Assembly (NCBI GenBank): GCA_036346225.1
Contig: JARFIW010001366.1
Location: 434,001 to 498,000, forward strand
Direction: 5' to 3'
Length of the DNA: 64,000 bases
Source: Platerodrilus igneus
Taxonomy: Eukaryota; Arthropoda; Insecta; Coleoptera; Lycidae
Shown one piece after another: positions 21,340-32,107 of the stretch (position 1 is the stretch's first letter; every line of letters starts with the position of its first letter). Position numbers and translations under genes: made by a program. The notes under the pieces were generated by a model, which was given only the letters and a program-made list of their open reading frames with translations, was not told the origin of the DNA and searched no databases.

Positions 21340-24050
21340 GCTACGCGGTGGTATGCGTGTCGAAACATTTTTGGCTCTGCCTAATTTTCCCGAACTAAAG
21401 ACCCGAGCGCGCGGTGCAACAACGTCAGTCGGTGGTCAAATGTCCTTGGTTCGAGAGAGAGGGATTATCCGCCTGGTTACCAAAATTGTTACGCGATAAG
21501 TAAAAATTATGTAATATACGCCAAAGCACAGTATTTATATCCTAAAATCTTAATTCTTAACCATTCGTTTCTAGGTTTTACACTTTTTTCGAAATATTTT
21601 ATTTAAAATTGCGCAATTAATTCGAGAAATGTCAAAGACCGGTTACGAGGGTCGGCGTAAACGCACGACGAGTTACCATCAAAATCTATGCTGACAGAAT
21701 TATTTTAGACGCTTCTACATTGAGCCGAAATAAAATATCCAATATATGTTTTTAAGCTTTAAAATCGATTATGCATTTAAAGATGTAACAATTTTGAATA
21801 TAGAGGATTTAAATTTAAATAAAAGTTATAAAAATTGGTTCGCCGTAAACCACCGAGCTCGCCCGATTTGTTACTATTATTCCTGTTATTGCAATAATGT
21901 TTTGCACAACACAAATATCACCTATGACGTTTTAAAATTTGTCAGGCGTCATAGCGCAGGGCTAAGAACTCCAGGTACAATTCGCATAGTTGATGGTTCG
22001 ATGCTACTAACGTCGCGTTTCTTTTTTTAATTTTTATTTTTAACAACCTGTAACGCCATCTATTCATCGAAAATAATCCTAAAGAGGATTGTTCTAGAAC
22101 GTTTAAAAAAATATCGGGTGTGCGTAGATTTCAGTTACGATATCATTTGTTAAAAGTTTGCCATATTGACTAAAAGTACAATTTAGGACGCTTCACGTTT
22201 ATACCGCTACTTAATATCACCTTTTTACATTTATTGCAGGTCTTTTCTGCCGAAGACATAACAATAATGCGTCAGCTACACTATATACGTCAAAAATACA
22301 GGTAAACATATCAAATTTTACCAATAATTATATTGGAGTAACGATGGTATGTTTGTTTTAGGTCGCCCAAAATATATTTCCTTCAATTTCGACATTAACA
22401 TTACTCCCGAGATTAGCCACAGGGTCCAGTAAATATACTTACAACATCTAGAAATTTCAATGAAGTAGAAAATCTACATTTTATTGCGTTTATTGCAAAT
22501 TTTTTGCTAACAAATCATAGAAAATGTTATTAAAGGTCTACATTACAAATATCTGTTACTATAACGCTAAAAAAGGTTTTCTAGAAATGTATAATTTGAT
22601 ATGCTACAACGATGGTAATCAGAGATTTCCAAAAGTTTAACAACAACAACACCTTAATACGAATGGAATTAACATGAGGAGGGTTTGCACCTATTCCACT
22701 TGGTTGTCACAGTTGCCTGAACACATGCTTCTGTAATGACTTTCGACTTAATAACCTACAGCAGATTTATAAATTCGTTTATATTATTTGTATTTATTTA
22801 GGATTAAAAACACACATTTTTTATTAATTTCGATCATTGCATATGTACAACTTATGCCAAAATACCTATTAATTTGTAACATTTGGCTTCACGCTATCTT
22901 GTTCTTTTGGGCCTTTTTAAATCTACTTTATTACTCCGTTGTTGTCAATTTTATATGTTAAATTTCAACTTATTACAATAAGCGCATTTCACTTAACGAC
23001 CAATTTAATAAGTTTGCACTCAATGCCACTAAGCAGTACCAAAAGGTATTGCCTAAGTAGACTAGGTGTTTTATTTTTATTTGTGTTTATCACAGCTTTT
23101 TAATAACGACATCCAAAATGTTCGTCTTCACTAGGTACAACAATTGGAGTCAAGTTCTTTTGATAACAGTTTTGTTGTTTCTTTTTCTTATGTCGTTACA
23201 TGATGAAACTTTCCTGGCATCTTTGTTTTAATTTTCTTCCAAGCTGTGCACATGAAATCTATGAATTGCTGCAATTGGACTTCTTTTCATGCTATAATAG
23301 GATTTCAACATTGCACTTCATGTATGTTTATAATTACTAAACGTTTATTTATATTTGTCAGGTATTAAATTTGAGGTTAGTTTGGTTACATACCCATTCA
23401 ACAGAACATATTCAAGGTAGAAATCTAACTTTTCTGCCATAGAAAATTTGCTATATATAAACAGCTACAGTAATACTCTTACCATAATATCTGATATAAA
23501 GGAACACATATACTCGATAATATTCATTTAGCTTAATTGTTATTTGTTTTTTAGTTCTTATTCAAATATTTAACAATCAATAGGAATTAGCATACGCAAG
23601 AATATCCAAACACAATTTATATACTCTCTAATATAAAAAAAACGAGTTTTCGTTTTTGCGTATTGGAATTTTTCTTTAACATTTTATTATACGCAGTTTA
23701 TTCTTAAATAAAAAACTAAAAAACCCTTCCTATTCGTCTGGTACCTATTTGTTTTGAAAACCATTTCATTAAATTCACTTTAAATACATCAAGCGTCAAG
23801 AATGCAAAACAAACATTGTAAACAAAGGGTTTCCAAATTGTACCTTTTTATTCTTTGTTTGATCGTTAAGGGGAACGATTTTAACAGAAAAGCCTTAACA
23901 TAATGTTCAAATTGATTAGCAAGCTCGGGAATATTTAAATCAATTTCAAATTTACTGTAACATACTATCCAGGATATTGTTTACATTCCACCTTATGCTT
24001 TATCCAGCGGCTATTTAAAGCACTTCTACAACTTTCTACTTTTAAAGCAA
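21340..24050. other. long gene-free stretch
   Basis: About 2.7 kb, AT-rich. Short frames only (for example 21746-22030 on plus) with no recognisable motif. No repeat or RNA gene identified. Confidence 0.5.
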
Positions 24051-24059
24051 CTTTAAATA

Positions 24060-24460
24060 TCGAAAATATGAGACACTACAGTTTATTAATTTTAAAAAAA
24101 AGGAAATTTATTACTTCACGAATTATCATACACAGGTATCTTAATATAACTCCAAGTACATTTATGCACGTGAATGAAACTAAAGCAATCAGCTGATTAA
24201 GATAACTTTGGCAGATCCGGGTGCGTTCGGAAACGTAACTTCAGATGGTATACAGTGTTGATCTAGCGTTCTGAAATTCTGCTTACTATTGCCGTTTATT
24301 TAACCAATGCAATTTTTATATCTGCATTACTAATTTCACACTTACTGTGTACAAAAATATGCGACATATTCTTCACATTGCTAAAAAAAACCTACAAATA
24401 CTATGTTTCTAAAATACCTATAACTTGTACTTAAAATTTGCATTAATTATGTTTTTATAA
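24060..24460 (+). repeat. diverged duplicate of 25080-26260
   Basis: Shares, in order, a TGCACGTGAAT block, GCAATCAGCTGATT, a GTACGTTCG-AAC-like block and a later CATTGCTAAAAAAA...TATGTTT-TAAAATA block with the region that flanks the hAT-like element. The hAT-like element is absent here, so this copy approximates the pre-insertion state. Confidence 0.55.
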
Positions 24461-25251
24461 ACTTATTTTATTGTAATAAACACATTTCACTTTTTTTAAT
24501 ATACAATATTAACATTTTTATTCCCAAGTTATTATTTTTTTGGACAACTTCATGTTACTTTGGAATTAAAAGTATGGGACTTATTTCAGTACAATCAATT
24601 TTATGATCTACATTATAGAAAACATTTGCAGATGCAGTTATTATTAATTTAAAAAATTAATAATATATAAAGCATTACAAAAAGATGTGTGATTTATTCA
24701 AGGCAAATTTCAATGTACGTTTTTCAATTTTAAAGCATTTTATAATTGCTTTGTGAATGTGGTGTTATTATAAGGGCGGACTGAATGCTTCTTCTCTTTA
24801 TAGTGGTGTGTTACATAATTGTGCAACGAAAAAACAAAACATGTATCATTATTTGTTTCAAAAAAAGAAAATTATTTTAATTTTGTTTTTTAAAATTATC
24901 TATACTCAAACATAACGGCAATTACCACTCGGTGGTATGGTATTGTTGAAAGGATCACCAACCCTTTAACTATTTCCTATTCTCTGGCTTACATACCAAT
25001 GGCGGTGTTATTTGCATTACAACAATTTCAAAAATTTCAACTTTTACAACAAATTTAACTATTACAACACTTCAACTATTGAAACAATTGCATATATTTT
25101 TTTCAACAATTTATAATTACTCCACAAATCATCATATACAAGGATCTGCATAAAATTCCAAATACATTCTTTGCACGTGAATTAAATTTAGGCAATCAGC
25201 TGATTTAAATAACTGACACACCAAGGTACGTTCGAAACATGAAATTATAAT

Positions 25252-26033
25252 TAGGGGTGGGCGATACGGAATTTTGCGTATCGAATATCGATACATATTC
25301 TATATCGATATGTATCGATATATCGAATATCGATATATATCGATACGTATCGATACGTATCGATGCGTATCGATACGTATCGATGCGTATCGATATGTAT
25401 CGATGCGTATCGGTGCGTATCGATACATATCGATTCGTATCGATGCGTATCGGTGCGTATCGATACGTATCGATACGTATCGACTCGTATCGATGCATAT
25501 CGATACGTATAGATACGTAGCGGTACGTATAGTTATATATATAGTGATTCGTATCGGAACGTTTAGATGTGTAGAATAAGTATACATATCGAGACGTAGC
25601 CATACCTATCGGTACGAATCGATACGCATCTATAAATTTTTCTACTCTTTCTTTGGGAATAAAATCACAAGATCGTTTTAAAATAATGTATTTACTGACA
25701 ATTCGATCTTCCACTTAAGATTGTTTGTTATCAAAATAATTAAAGTTTCAAGTTTAATATTTGTGACATAAGTATGTATATAGGGGTGGGCGATACGGGA
25801 TTTTGCGTATCGAATATCGATACATATTCTATATCGAATATCGATACGTATCGATACGTATCGATACGTATCGATGCGTATCGATACGTATCGATGCGTA
25901 TCGATACATATCGATACGTATCGATACATATCGAGTATCGATATATCGATATTTATTTTTTGCTGTATCGGGGGGGTCGATACGGGGGTCGTATCGATAC
26001 GTATCGATATATCGATACGCCGACCCAGCCCTA
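25252..26033. mobile_element. non-autonomous hAT-like element filled with TATCGATACG repeats
   Basis: Terminal inverted repeats are TAGGGGTGGGC at the left and, on the minus strand, TAGGGCTGGGT at the right. They are flanked by a perfect 8-bp duplication ATTATAAT (25244-25251 and 26034-26041), the duplication length of hAT transposons. The interior is a degenerate 10-bp array of self-complementary TATCGATACG/TATCGATGCG, interrupted at 25560-25775 by unique sequence. A second internal left-end copy (TAGGGGTGGGCGATACGG) starts at about 25783. No transposase. Open frames on both strands come from the 10-bp periodicity and are not genes. Confidence 0.85.
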
Positions 26034-26339
26034 ATTATAATACACATTTGGCCTATCATTCTGCTATTACAGTTTATTGTAATGGTTTATTTCATTAATG
26101 TAAATAATTTTAGTTGAGCTTTTATATTTACATTACTTATTTAACAATTATTGTAAATAATAGTATGTAACTGATATTGTTCTCATTGCTAAAAAAATTT
26201 CTTCAAGCAGTATGTTTGTAAAATATTTATAAGCTACATTTCCATTATTTACATTGTATGCAGCTTTTAATTCTTTCTATTAAGTTTACTAGGCCAAAAT
26301 TATCTAGATACACTAAGCTACTCCAAGTCGTTTTAACAA

Positions 26340-27900
26340 AGTGTGCTACAGCAAAGTGGCCTTGATCCGATCAACTCCCAATTGATGTTTCGGCAAAGTC
26401 TGCTTGGGCCAAGCAATCTTGATCCGATCGGCGCCCTCTAAGTGATTTTGACAAAGTCTTCTAGGGCAAAATGGTCTTGATCCGATCGGCTTCCCGAGAT
26501 GATTTCGACAGTCTACTAAGGCAAAGTGATCTTGATACGATAGACTTCTCGAAGTGATTTCGACAAAGTCCACTAGGGCGAAGTGGTCTTGATCCGATCG
26601 ACTCCCCGAAGTGATTTCGACAAAGTTTACTAGGGCAAAATGATCTTGATCCGATCGACTCTCCGAAGTGATTTCGACAGTCTACTAGGACGAAGTGATC
26701 TTGATCCGATCGGCTCCCCGAAGTAATTTCGACAAAAACTACTATGAATTCGACAAAGTCTACTAGGGCGAAGTGGATTGATACGATCGCCTCCCCGAAG
26801 TGATTCCGACAAAATTTACTAGGACGAAATGGTCTTGATCCGATCGATTCTCCGAAGTAATTTCGACAAGTCACTAGGACGAAGTGGTCTTGATCCGATC
26901 GTCTCTCGGAAATGATTTCGACAAAGTCCACTAGAGCGGAGTGGTCTTGTTCCGATCGATTCTCTAAAGTGTTCTCGACAAAGACTACTAGGACGAAGTG
27001 ATCTTGACCCCGATCGACTCCCCGCTCGACTCCTCGAAGTGATTACGACAAGGTCTACTAGGGCGAACTGATCTCGATCCGATCGACTACCCCGAAGTGT
27101 TTCGACAAAGACTACTAGGGCGAAGTGATCTTGATCCGATCGACTCTCCGAAGTGATTTCGACAAAGACTACTAGGGCGAAGTGATCTTGATCCGATCGA
27201 CTCTCCGAAGTGATTTTGACAAAGTCTGCTAAAGTGAAGTGATCTTTATCTGATGTACTCCCCGAAGTAATTTCGAACAAGTCTACTACAGCGAAATGAT
27301 CTTAGTCCGATCGACTCCCCAAAGTGATTTCGACAAAGACTACAAGGCGAAGTGATCTTAATCCGATCGACTCTCCAAAGTGATTTCGACAAGGTCTACT
27401 AGGGTGAAGTGATCTTCATCTGATGTACTCCTCGAAGTGATTTCGAACAAGTCTACTACAGCGAAATGATCTTGGTCCGATTGACTCCCCGAAGTGATTT
27501 TGACAAAGTCTACTAGGGCGAAGTGGTCTTCATCTATTCGACTCCCCGAAGTGATTTTAACAAAGTCTACTAGGGCGCAGTAGTCTTGATCCGATCGTTC
27601 CACGAGGTGATTTCGACAAAGTCTACTAGGGCATCTTGATCCTATCGACTCCCTGAAGTGATTTTAACAAAGTCTGCTAGGGCGAAGTGGTCTTGATCCA
27701 ATCAACTCCAAGAGGTGATTTTGACAAAGTCTACTAGAGCGAAACAAATCTTGATCCGATTGACTCCCGTTGTGATTTTGGCAAAGTCTACTTGAGCGAG
27801 GTGATCTTGGACCGGTTGACTCTCAAAAGTGATTTCGACAAAGTCTACTAGAGCTAGGCGATCTTGATTCGCTCAATTTTTCAAAGTCGTTTTAATGAAT
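26340..27900. repeat. 57-bp satellite array, about 27 units
   Basis: The unit contains CGACAAAGTCTACTAGGGCG, AAGTG-TCTTGATCCGATCG and ACTCCCCGAAGTGATTT. Units vary by substitutions and 1-3 base indels. Because 57 is a multiple of three, minus-strand frames stay open for several units and encode a 19-residue repeat (SDQDHFALVD-F-VEITSGSR-like). Indels break the frame repeatedly, so coding is unlikely. Confidence 0.95.
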
Positions 27901-27915
27901 TCTACTAGGGGGAAG

Positions 27916-28085
27916 TGAAGACGGGGTGTAGAGATGGCGGGGCATTAAGAGGGCGGGGCGTAGAGAGGGCGGTGCGTAAAGAGGGCGGGGCGTAGAGAGG
28001 GCAGGGCGTAAAGAGGGCGGTGCGCAAAGATGGTAAGGCGTAAAGGTGGTGAGGCGTAAAGATGGTTGGGCGTAAAGAGACTGGT
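27916..28085. repeat. 16-bp G-rich array (GTAAAGAGGGCGGGGC)
   Basis: About nine units of a 16-bp repeat containing GGGCGGGGC (GC-box-like), progressively degenerate to the right. It directly abuts the 57-bp satellite. A short palindrome GTAGTCCC-CTA-GGGACTAC follows at about 28111-28129. Confidence 0.9.
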
Positions 28086-28139
28086 CCACAAAGCGAGTAG
28101 AGGCGCTCAAAGTAGTCCCCTAGGGACTACAAACCGCTT

Positions 28140-28486
28140 CTAGTTTATTATTAAAATTTTGTATCACATTACTATTAAATTCCAGGCATACATATTACGA
28201 ATACAGTTCTTGAAACAACAAATACAGTTTAATTTAAGAAATAAGTTGTTTCTCTTATAATGCGGTTTCGAATAGAGCAGGCTGCTAGTTTAAATACAGG
28301 TTTTGTAATATAGTTTATTCATAAAATCGATTTCTTATGAAAATTATTTATTGTACTGTGCTATTTATAATAATGTACCGTTTGGCTCTCTGCAAATTGC
28401 AGAAATGTGTGCATTCCATACGATACGATGACATATCTGTCTATAATTAACTACAAAATACTAAATTATAAAATGAGCTTTATATA
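28140..28486. other. gene-free stretch left of Polinton B promoter
   Basis: AT-rich. I could not find the left inverted repeat of Polinton B here, so B is probably truncated on this side or its end is too diverged to see. Confidence 0.4.
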
Positions 28487-28587
28487 AACATCGTTTTAGT
28501 GTGCAAATTACATTGGAATACTGGGGCGATGTTATATTGGATCCCTGTGAGCATGCGCTCTAATTTACCTGTTTACGATTATCTGGC

Positions 28588-28625
28588 TATAAATATAAGG
28601 GGTCTCATTCCATTTTCCTCAGTTG
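28588..28625 (+). promoter_or_regulatory. TATA plus arthropod initiator, first copy
   Basis: TATAAATATAAGG starting at 28588 and TCAGTTG at 28619-28625 are spaced 33 bases from the TATA start to the initiator A. TCAGT is the arthropod initiator consensus. The whole unit (about 190 bp from 28490) is duplicated downstream. Confidence 0.65.
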
Positions 28626-28783
28626 TGTTTCTTCTACGATTGCGAAACCTCGTGGCTTACGTGTTTTAAACTGAGTAACAAACATAGTTTTATTGTTCAA
28701 ATTACATTGGATTCCTGGGACAATGTTATATTGACTGCCTGTTAGCACGCGCTTTAATTTGTCTGTTTACGATCATCTTGCTG

Positions 28784-28817
28784 TTTATAAGAAGCCTCAG
28801 TCCATTTTCCTCAGTAG
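28784..28817 (+). promoter_or_regulatory. TATA plus arthropod initiator, second copy
   Basis: TTTATAAG at 28784-28791 and TCAGTAG at 28811-28817 sit at the equivalent position in the duplicated unit (the same TTTACGAT-ATCT and CCATTTTCCTCAGT landmarks). This copy lies immediately upstream of the polymerase frame and would give a leader of about 130 bases. Confidence 0.65.
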
Positions 28818-28948
28818 TGTTTCTTTTACAACTGTAAAACATTGCGATTTACGTGTTTTAAACTTAGTAATAAGCATCGTTTTATTGTGCAGATTACAAT
28901 AGAATCTGTCAAAGTATTTGTCTGCGAAGTGCCAGAAAAACACCACTT

Positions 28949-29892
28949 GTGTGCGACATTTGTGGTATGGGATTTGGGCGTCGAACTAATTTAACCCGGC
29001 ATCAGCACGCCCTCCAAGGAGATACTATATCTTTTACATCGATGTCAGCTAAACGATATTGTGACGATTGCAATATGGACGTTCTTTCACGTCAGTTCCC
29101 TGGACATTTACGCAGTGCCGCGTATAAGACCAAATCCGGAAGCTCTAAACAAGAAGCAATACAACTGTTATCGTCTGTATTCCGGTCCCGGATCGCAACC
29201 TGCCGCGTCAATAATCTGTCGGGTTGTAGAGACATTGGAGACTTTTTACTTGAACAAAAGCAGCATTTTGTAAAGTTGATCCGGGACACCTTAAAGGCCC
29301 ACACGACCCTTAAAATTAATGTGGAAGTGTTTGGCATGTACACAAAGATGGGCCCGGGTGATACCGAAGCAACAAAATCTTTCAACAGCAGGAATCAAAT
29401 TATAACCCGATCGAGCGGCTTGAACAAAGTGTATACGGCGTTTTCTCGGGAGATGCTCGATAAATCCCAAGAATTTGAACATCACCAGTCTGGTTGGGCC
29501 TTACAACGTGTCCTGCATTTAGAACTAAACATCAACAAATACCAGCCACTTAGGGGATCCTTCTACATTACCCTTCCATGCTGGATACAATCTAAAAAAA
29601 GCGGTGGTGAATGTGAAAAACCGAGACGCAGCCTGTTTTGCCTACTCCATTGTAGCAGCGCTGTATCCTGCCGAGCATAACCCCCAACGTCTTAGCAAGT
29701 ACCCTCATTACTCGACTTGCTTAAATATGGGCGGTATGGAGTTCCCTATGGCCTTTGACAAGATTGCCAAGTTCGAGGCTTTGAACGACCTGAGTATCAA
29801 CGTATTCGGAGTGGAAGGAAGGTCTATTGTTGGTCCTCTACATTTTACTAAACGTAGGAGAGCCCGGCACGTTAACTTGCTCTACATCCAGA
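28949..29892 (+). pseudogene. polB: Polinton B DNA polymerase, N-terminal part (split by element A)
   Basis: Protein-primed family B polymerase of Polinton/Maverick elements, which replicates the element. Visible here are a C2H2-like zinc finger (Cys-Asp-Ile-Cys ... His-x4-His), a second Cys-x2-Cys with GHLRS, a KSFNSRNQII segment and HHQSGWALQRVL-LELNINKYQPLRG. These are hallmark blocks of the N-terminal half in arthropod Polintons. A single-base shift near 29597 moves the frame to 29604 onwards (a CFAYSIVAALYPAE segment). The coding sequence stops where element A inserts and resumes at 45772. The frame is open upstream of the first ATG, with a possible splice acceptor (TTATTGTGCAG) near 28892, so a 5' exon is possible. 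Confidence 0.85.
29887..29892. repeat. 6-bp target-site duplication, left
   Basis: ATCCAG, repeated at 45772-45777. Six base pairs is the duplication length made by Polinton integrases. Confidence 0.95.
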
Positions 29893-29902
29893 GTAGTGAG
29901 GT

Positions 29903-29987
29903 AGGGCCGGTCCTACTTCAAAACGCGACAGACGTATTTTCCATGTGTAGAATACGGCTGAATCGTTTTGAATTAGGATCGGCCCTA
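29903..29987. repeat. 24-bp near-terminal foldback in the inverted repeat
   Basis: 29903-29926 pairs with 29964-29987 over 24 bases with two mismatches, leaving a 37-base loop. The second arm is the first iterated motif, so the motif occurs inverted only 11 bases from the element end. Each tip of the element can thus form a hairpin. Confidence 0.85.
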
Positions 29988-30578
29988 TATGATTTCAATG
30001 TAAAATAGTCGTGAAAACATTTCAATGTAAAATAGTTGTGAAAACATGAATTCTTCTATACTTTCAATGTAAAATGCTTGTGGGCACGTTTTGAATTAGG
30101 ATCGGCTTTATATTACTTTCAATGAAACACACACGTATGTTGAAAAGTGCAGAGAAGAATGTGTAGCTGTTTTGAATTCGGTTTTCTATCGAGAAGTTAG
30201 ACGTGCACCGTTTTGAATTAGGATCGGCGTTATATACTTTTAATGTAAAATGTGAAAACCTGAATTCTTTTCAAATGTAAAATACTTGTGGGCACGTTTT
30301 GAATTAGGATCGGTTTTATATTACTTTCAATGTAACACACGTATGTTGAAAAATGTAAGTGCAGAGAAAATGTGTGTAGCTGTTTTGAATTTGGTTTTCT
30401 AGTTAGAAGTTATAAAGTATGACAGATGCAAAAAATATCGCATTCAAGTCAATTGTGTTTAACACGTGCACCGTTTTGAATTAGGATCGGCGTTATATGC
30501 TTTTAATGTAAAAATGTGAAAACCTGAATTCTTTTCAAATGTAAAATACTTGTAGGCACGTTTTGAATTAGGATCGGC
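29966..30578 (+). repeat. iterated 18-bp motif in the inverted repeat
   Basis: TTTTGAATTAGGATCGG(C/T) occurs at 29966, 30089, 30211, 30297, 30474 and 30561, mostly followed by TTATAT and then a TTTCAATGTAA-like word. Spacings alternate between about 86 and about 120-180 bases. The pattern recalls iterons or a repeated regulatory site. Mirror copies lie in the right repeat. Confidence 0.9.
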
Positions 30579-30854
30579 TTTATATTACTTTCAATGGAAC
30601 ACACGTATATTGAAAAATGTAAGTGCAGAAAAAATGTGTGTATATGTTTTGAATTTGGTTTTCTAGCTAGAAGTTATAAAGTATGACAGATGCAAAATAT
30701 TGCATTCAAGTCAATTGTGTTTAATTAAAGTGGATTCTGATTTATGTTTAGAGGCTGCAAATACACACATGGGCCGGTTTCAATTCAAAATGTGTTCACT
30801 CTTGTGATAGGTTGAAAAGTGGGTTGGCAAAGTACGCAGATGGTGGTAATCTGC

Positions 30855-30893
30855 TATATAAGGAGATTGCTCCTAATATTAATTTAATTAGTC
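30855..30893 (+). promoter_or_regulatory. inward promoter in left inverted repeat
   Basis: TATATAAG at 30855-30862 lies 45-52 bases before the ATG of the first gene. Transcription would start near 30885-30893, exactly at the inner edge of the repeat. The mirror TATA box at 44801-44808 faces the last gene, so both terminal genes share one promoter sequence. Confidence 0.6.
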
Positions 30894-30906
30894 AAAGAAA
30901 AGCAAT

Positions 30907-31203
30907 ATGGATTTTAATACTCTTAATAAAACCACATATCGCAAACCTTATGTAAATTCAAAAGATATTATAGTGAATAAGAGGTTTAAAGTTTTAAAAG
31001 TGGAAACACTCAAGACAAAATATGGAGATAGAGTATTAGTGGAAACAGAAGAGTTCAAGAGTATATTGCCATTGAGATATTTTGAATACCTTCAAGCACA
31101 TGGAGTGAAACAATTAAATGAAAGTATTGGCTCGAACAAACACGTATACATAACTAGTAAGGGATCGATCGGTCTAACTGTCAACATAGAATTTTCAGAA
31201 TAA
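30907..31203 (+). CDS. small conserved-looking Polinton protein, function unknown
   Basis: Intact 98-residue frame from the first ATG downstream of the inverted-repeat promoter. The protein is basic in its first half and ends in an acidic, beta-rich segment. No cysteine motif or membrane segment. It reads like a small single-domain beta-rich protein, but I cannot assign a family. As the gene next to the terminus with a TATA box 45 bases upstream it is probably transcribed. It is one of the few undamaged frames in the element. Confidence 0.6.
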   Translation: MDFNTLNKTTYRKPYVNSKDIIVNKRFKVLKVETLKTKYGDRVLVETEEFKSILPLRYFEYLQAHGVKQLNESIGSNKHVYITSKGSIGLTVNIEFSE

Positions 31204-31499
31204 TATGTCACTAATTTAAGAAATTAGTTTATTATTATAACACATCTAAGTCGATTGTATAAAAAATTATGTATTAAATTAAAGTGGATTCTGATTTATG
31301 TGCGTTTTACTTCGAGTTTACTACCTTGTTTAAAGAAAGTCTTGTTTCAAAAGAGAAACTATTATAAAATACTTTTTATTTTACAAAATTGTTGAATATT
31401 TTGATCTAACTATTTATAAATGAAAAGTATTTATTAACTCACGTTCTTGAAGTAACTGCTACTCCCTCACCGCTAGTTCATCTTTTTTGCTTTATTTTT

Positions 31500-32022
31500 C
31501 TAGCTCCAAATATATACGACGCAGTAGCTTCTCTCCACGCTTTTAAATGCGTTAAGCAACTCTACTGCATCATCTTCGTAGGATTTGTCATCTTCACAGC
31601 AAACAGTCATATTTGATTCTGTACATAACTTTTTCATAGCCGGCATGTTTTTGCCTGATCTGTGAGCATAACATAAAAGATTATTGTAGGTTCACCTTTT
31701 CTTTTGTATACTACCTGATGTTTCTGAGAGGTTTAGAGTGTATCAACGATTCTACGATAGCCTCAGAATTTCCAGAATGGTTTTTTGATCTAATGTAACT
31801 TATAAATTAGTAGTGTTTTAAAAAAACACATGTATAAATGTGAAAAAGCACTTACCGTGATATATCTATTACGTCACTATCAAAAATAGCAGCAGTATCG
31901 AGTTGAGCCAAAGAACAACCAAAAACTTCTTTAATCACGTCTTCGTCAGAATGTAATATAAATTGCTCTAGAACTTTTACGTTGGTACTATTACAATTTT
32001 TGACTGATGACAAGTTACTCAT
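31500..32022 (-). CDS. unrecognised three-exon gene inside Polinton A
   Basis: Exons at 32022-31856, 31789-31715 and 31659-31500 join with consistent phase 2 at both junctions to encode 133 residues. Both introns (66 and 55 bp) start GTAAGT/GTAGTA and end TTAG/ACAG. The stop is followed within 12 bases by AATAAA. The protein starts Met-Ser-Asn, has an acidic N-terminal half containing HSDEDVIKEVFG, a Ser/Arg-rich middle, and a C-terminal part with two adjacent Cys and an EDD-rich stretch. No family recognised. The undamaged exon structure contrasts with the broken neighbours. Transcribed opposite to polymerase, between gene 1 and the polymerase. Confidence 0.7.
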
Positions 32023-32107
32023 TTTTTAAAAAGTTGCTAGTAATAGTAACTAATAATTATACAAGAGATCTGATTGAATACTGTTGGTAAATCTACGTGA
32101 AGTATTT

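Larger units (their letters stand above)
29893..30893 (+). repeat. left terminal inverted repeat of Polinton A
   Basis: Matches the reverse complement of 44770-45771. It contains six copies of TTTTGAATTAGGATCGG and a TATA box pointing inward near its inner edge. The two repeats differ by a few substitutions and homopolymer-length changes. Confidence 0.95.

Noticed and set aside
25205..26117. Tyr/Ile/Asp/Arg-rich repetitive proteins on both strands
   Set aside because: They follow from the self-complementary 10-bp TATCGATACG repeat inside the hAT-like element.
26346..27603. Minus-strand proteins made of 19-residue repeats
   Set aside because: The frame is broken by unit indels every few repeats and has no start context; a 57-bp satellite explains it.
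26340..27900. CRISPR-like array
   Set aside because: Head-to-tail satellite with no spacers.
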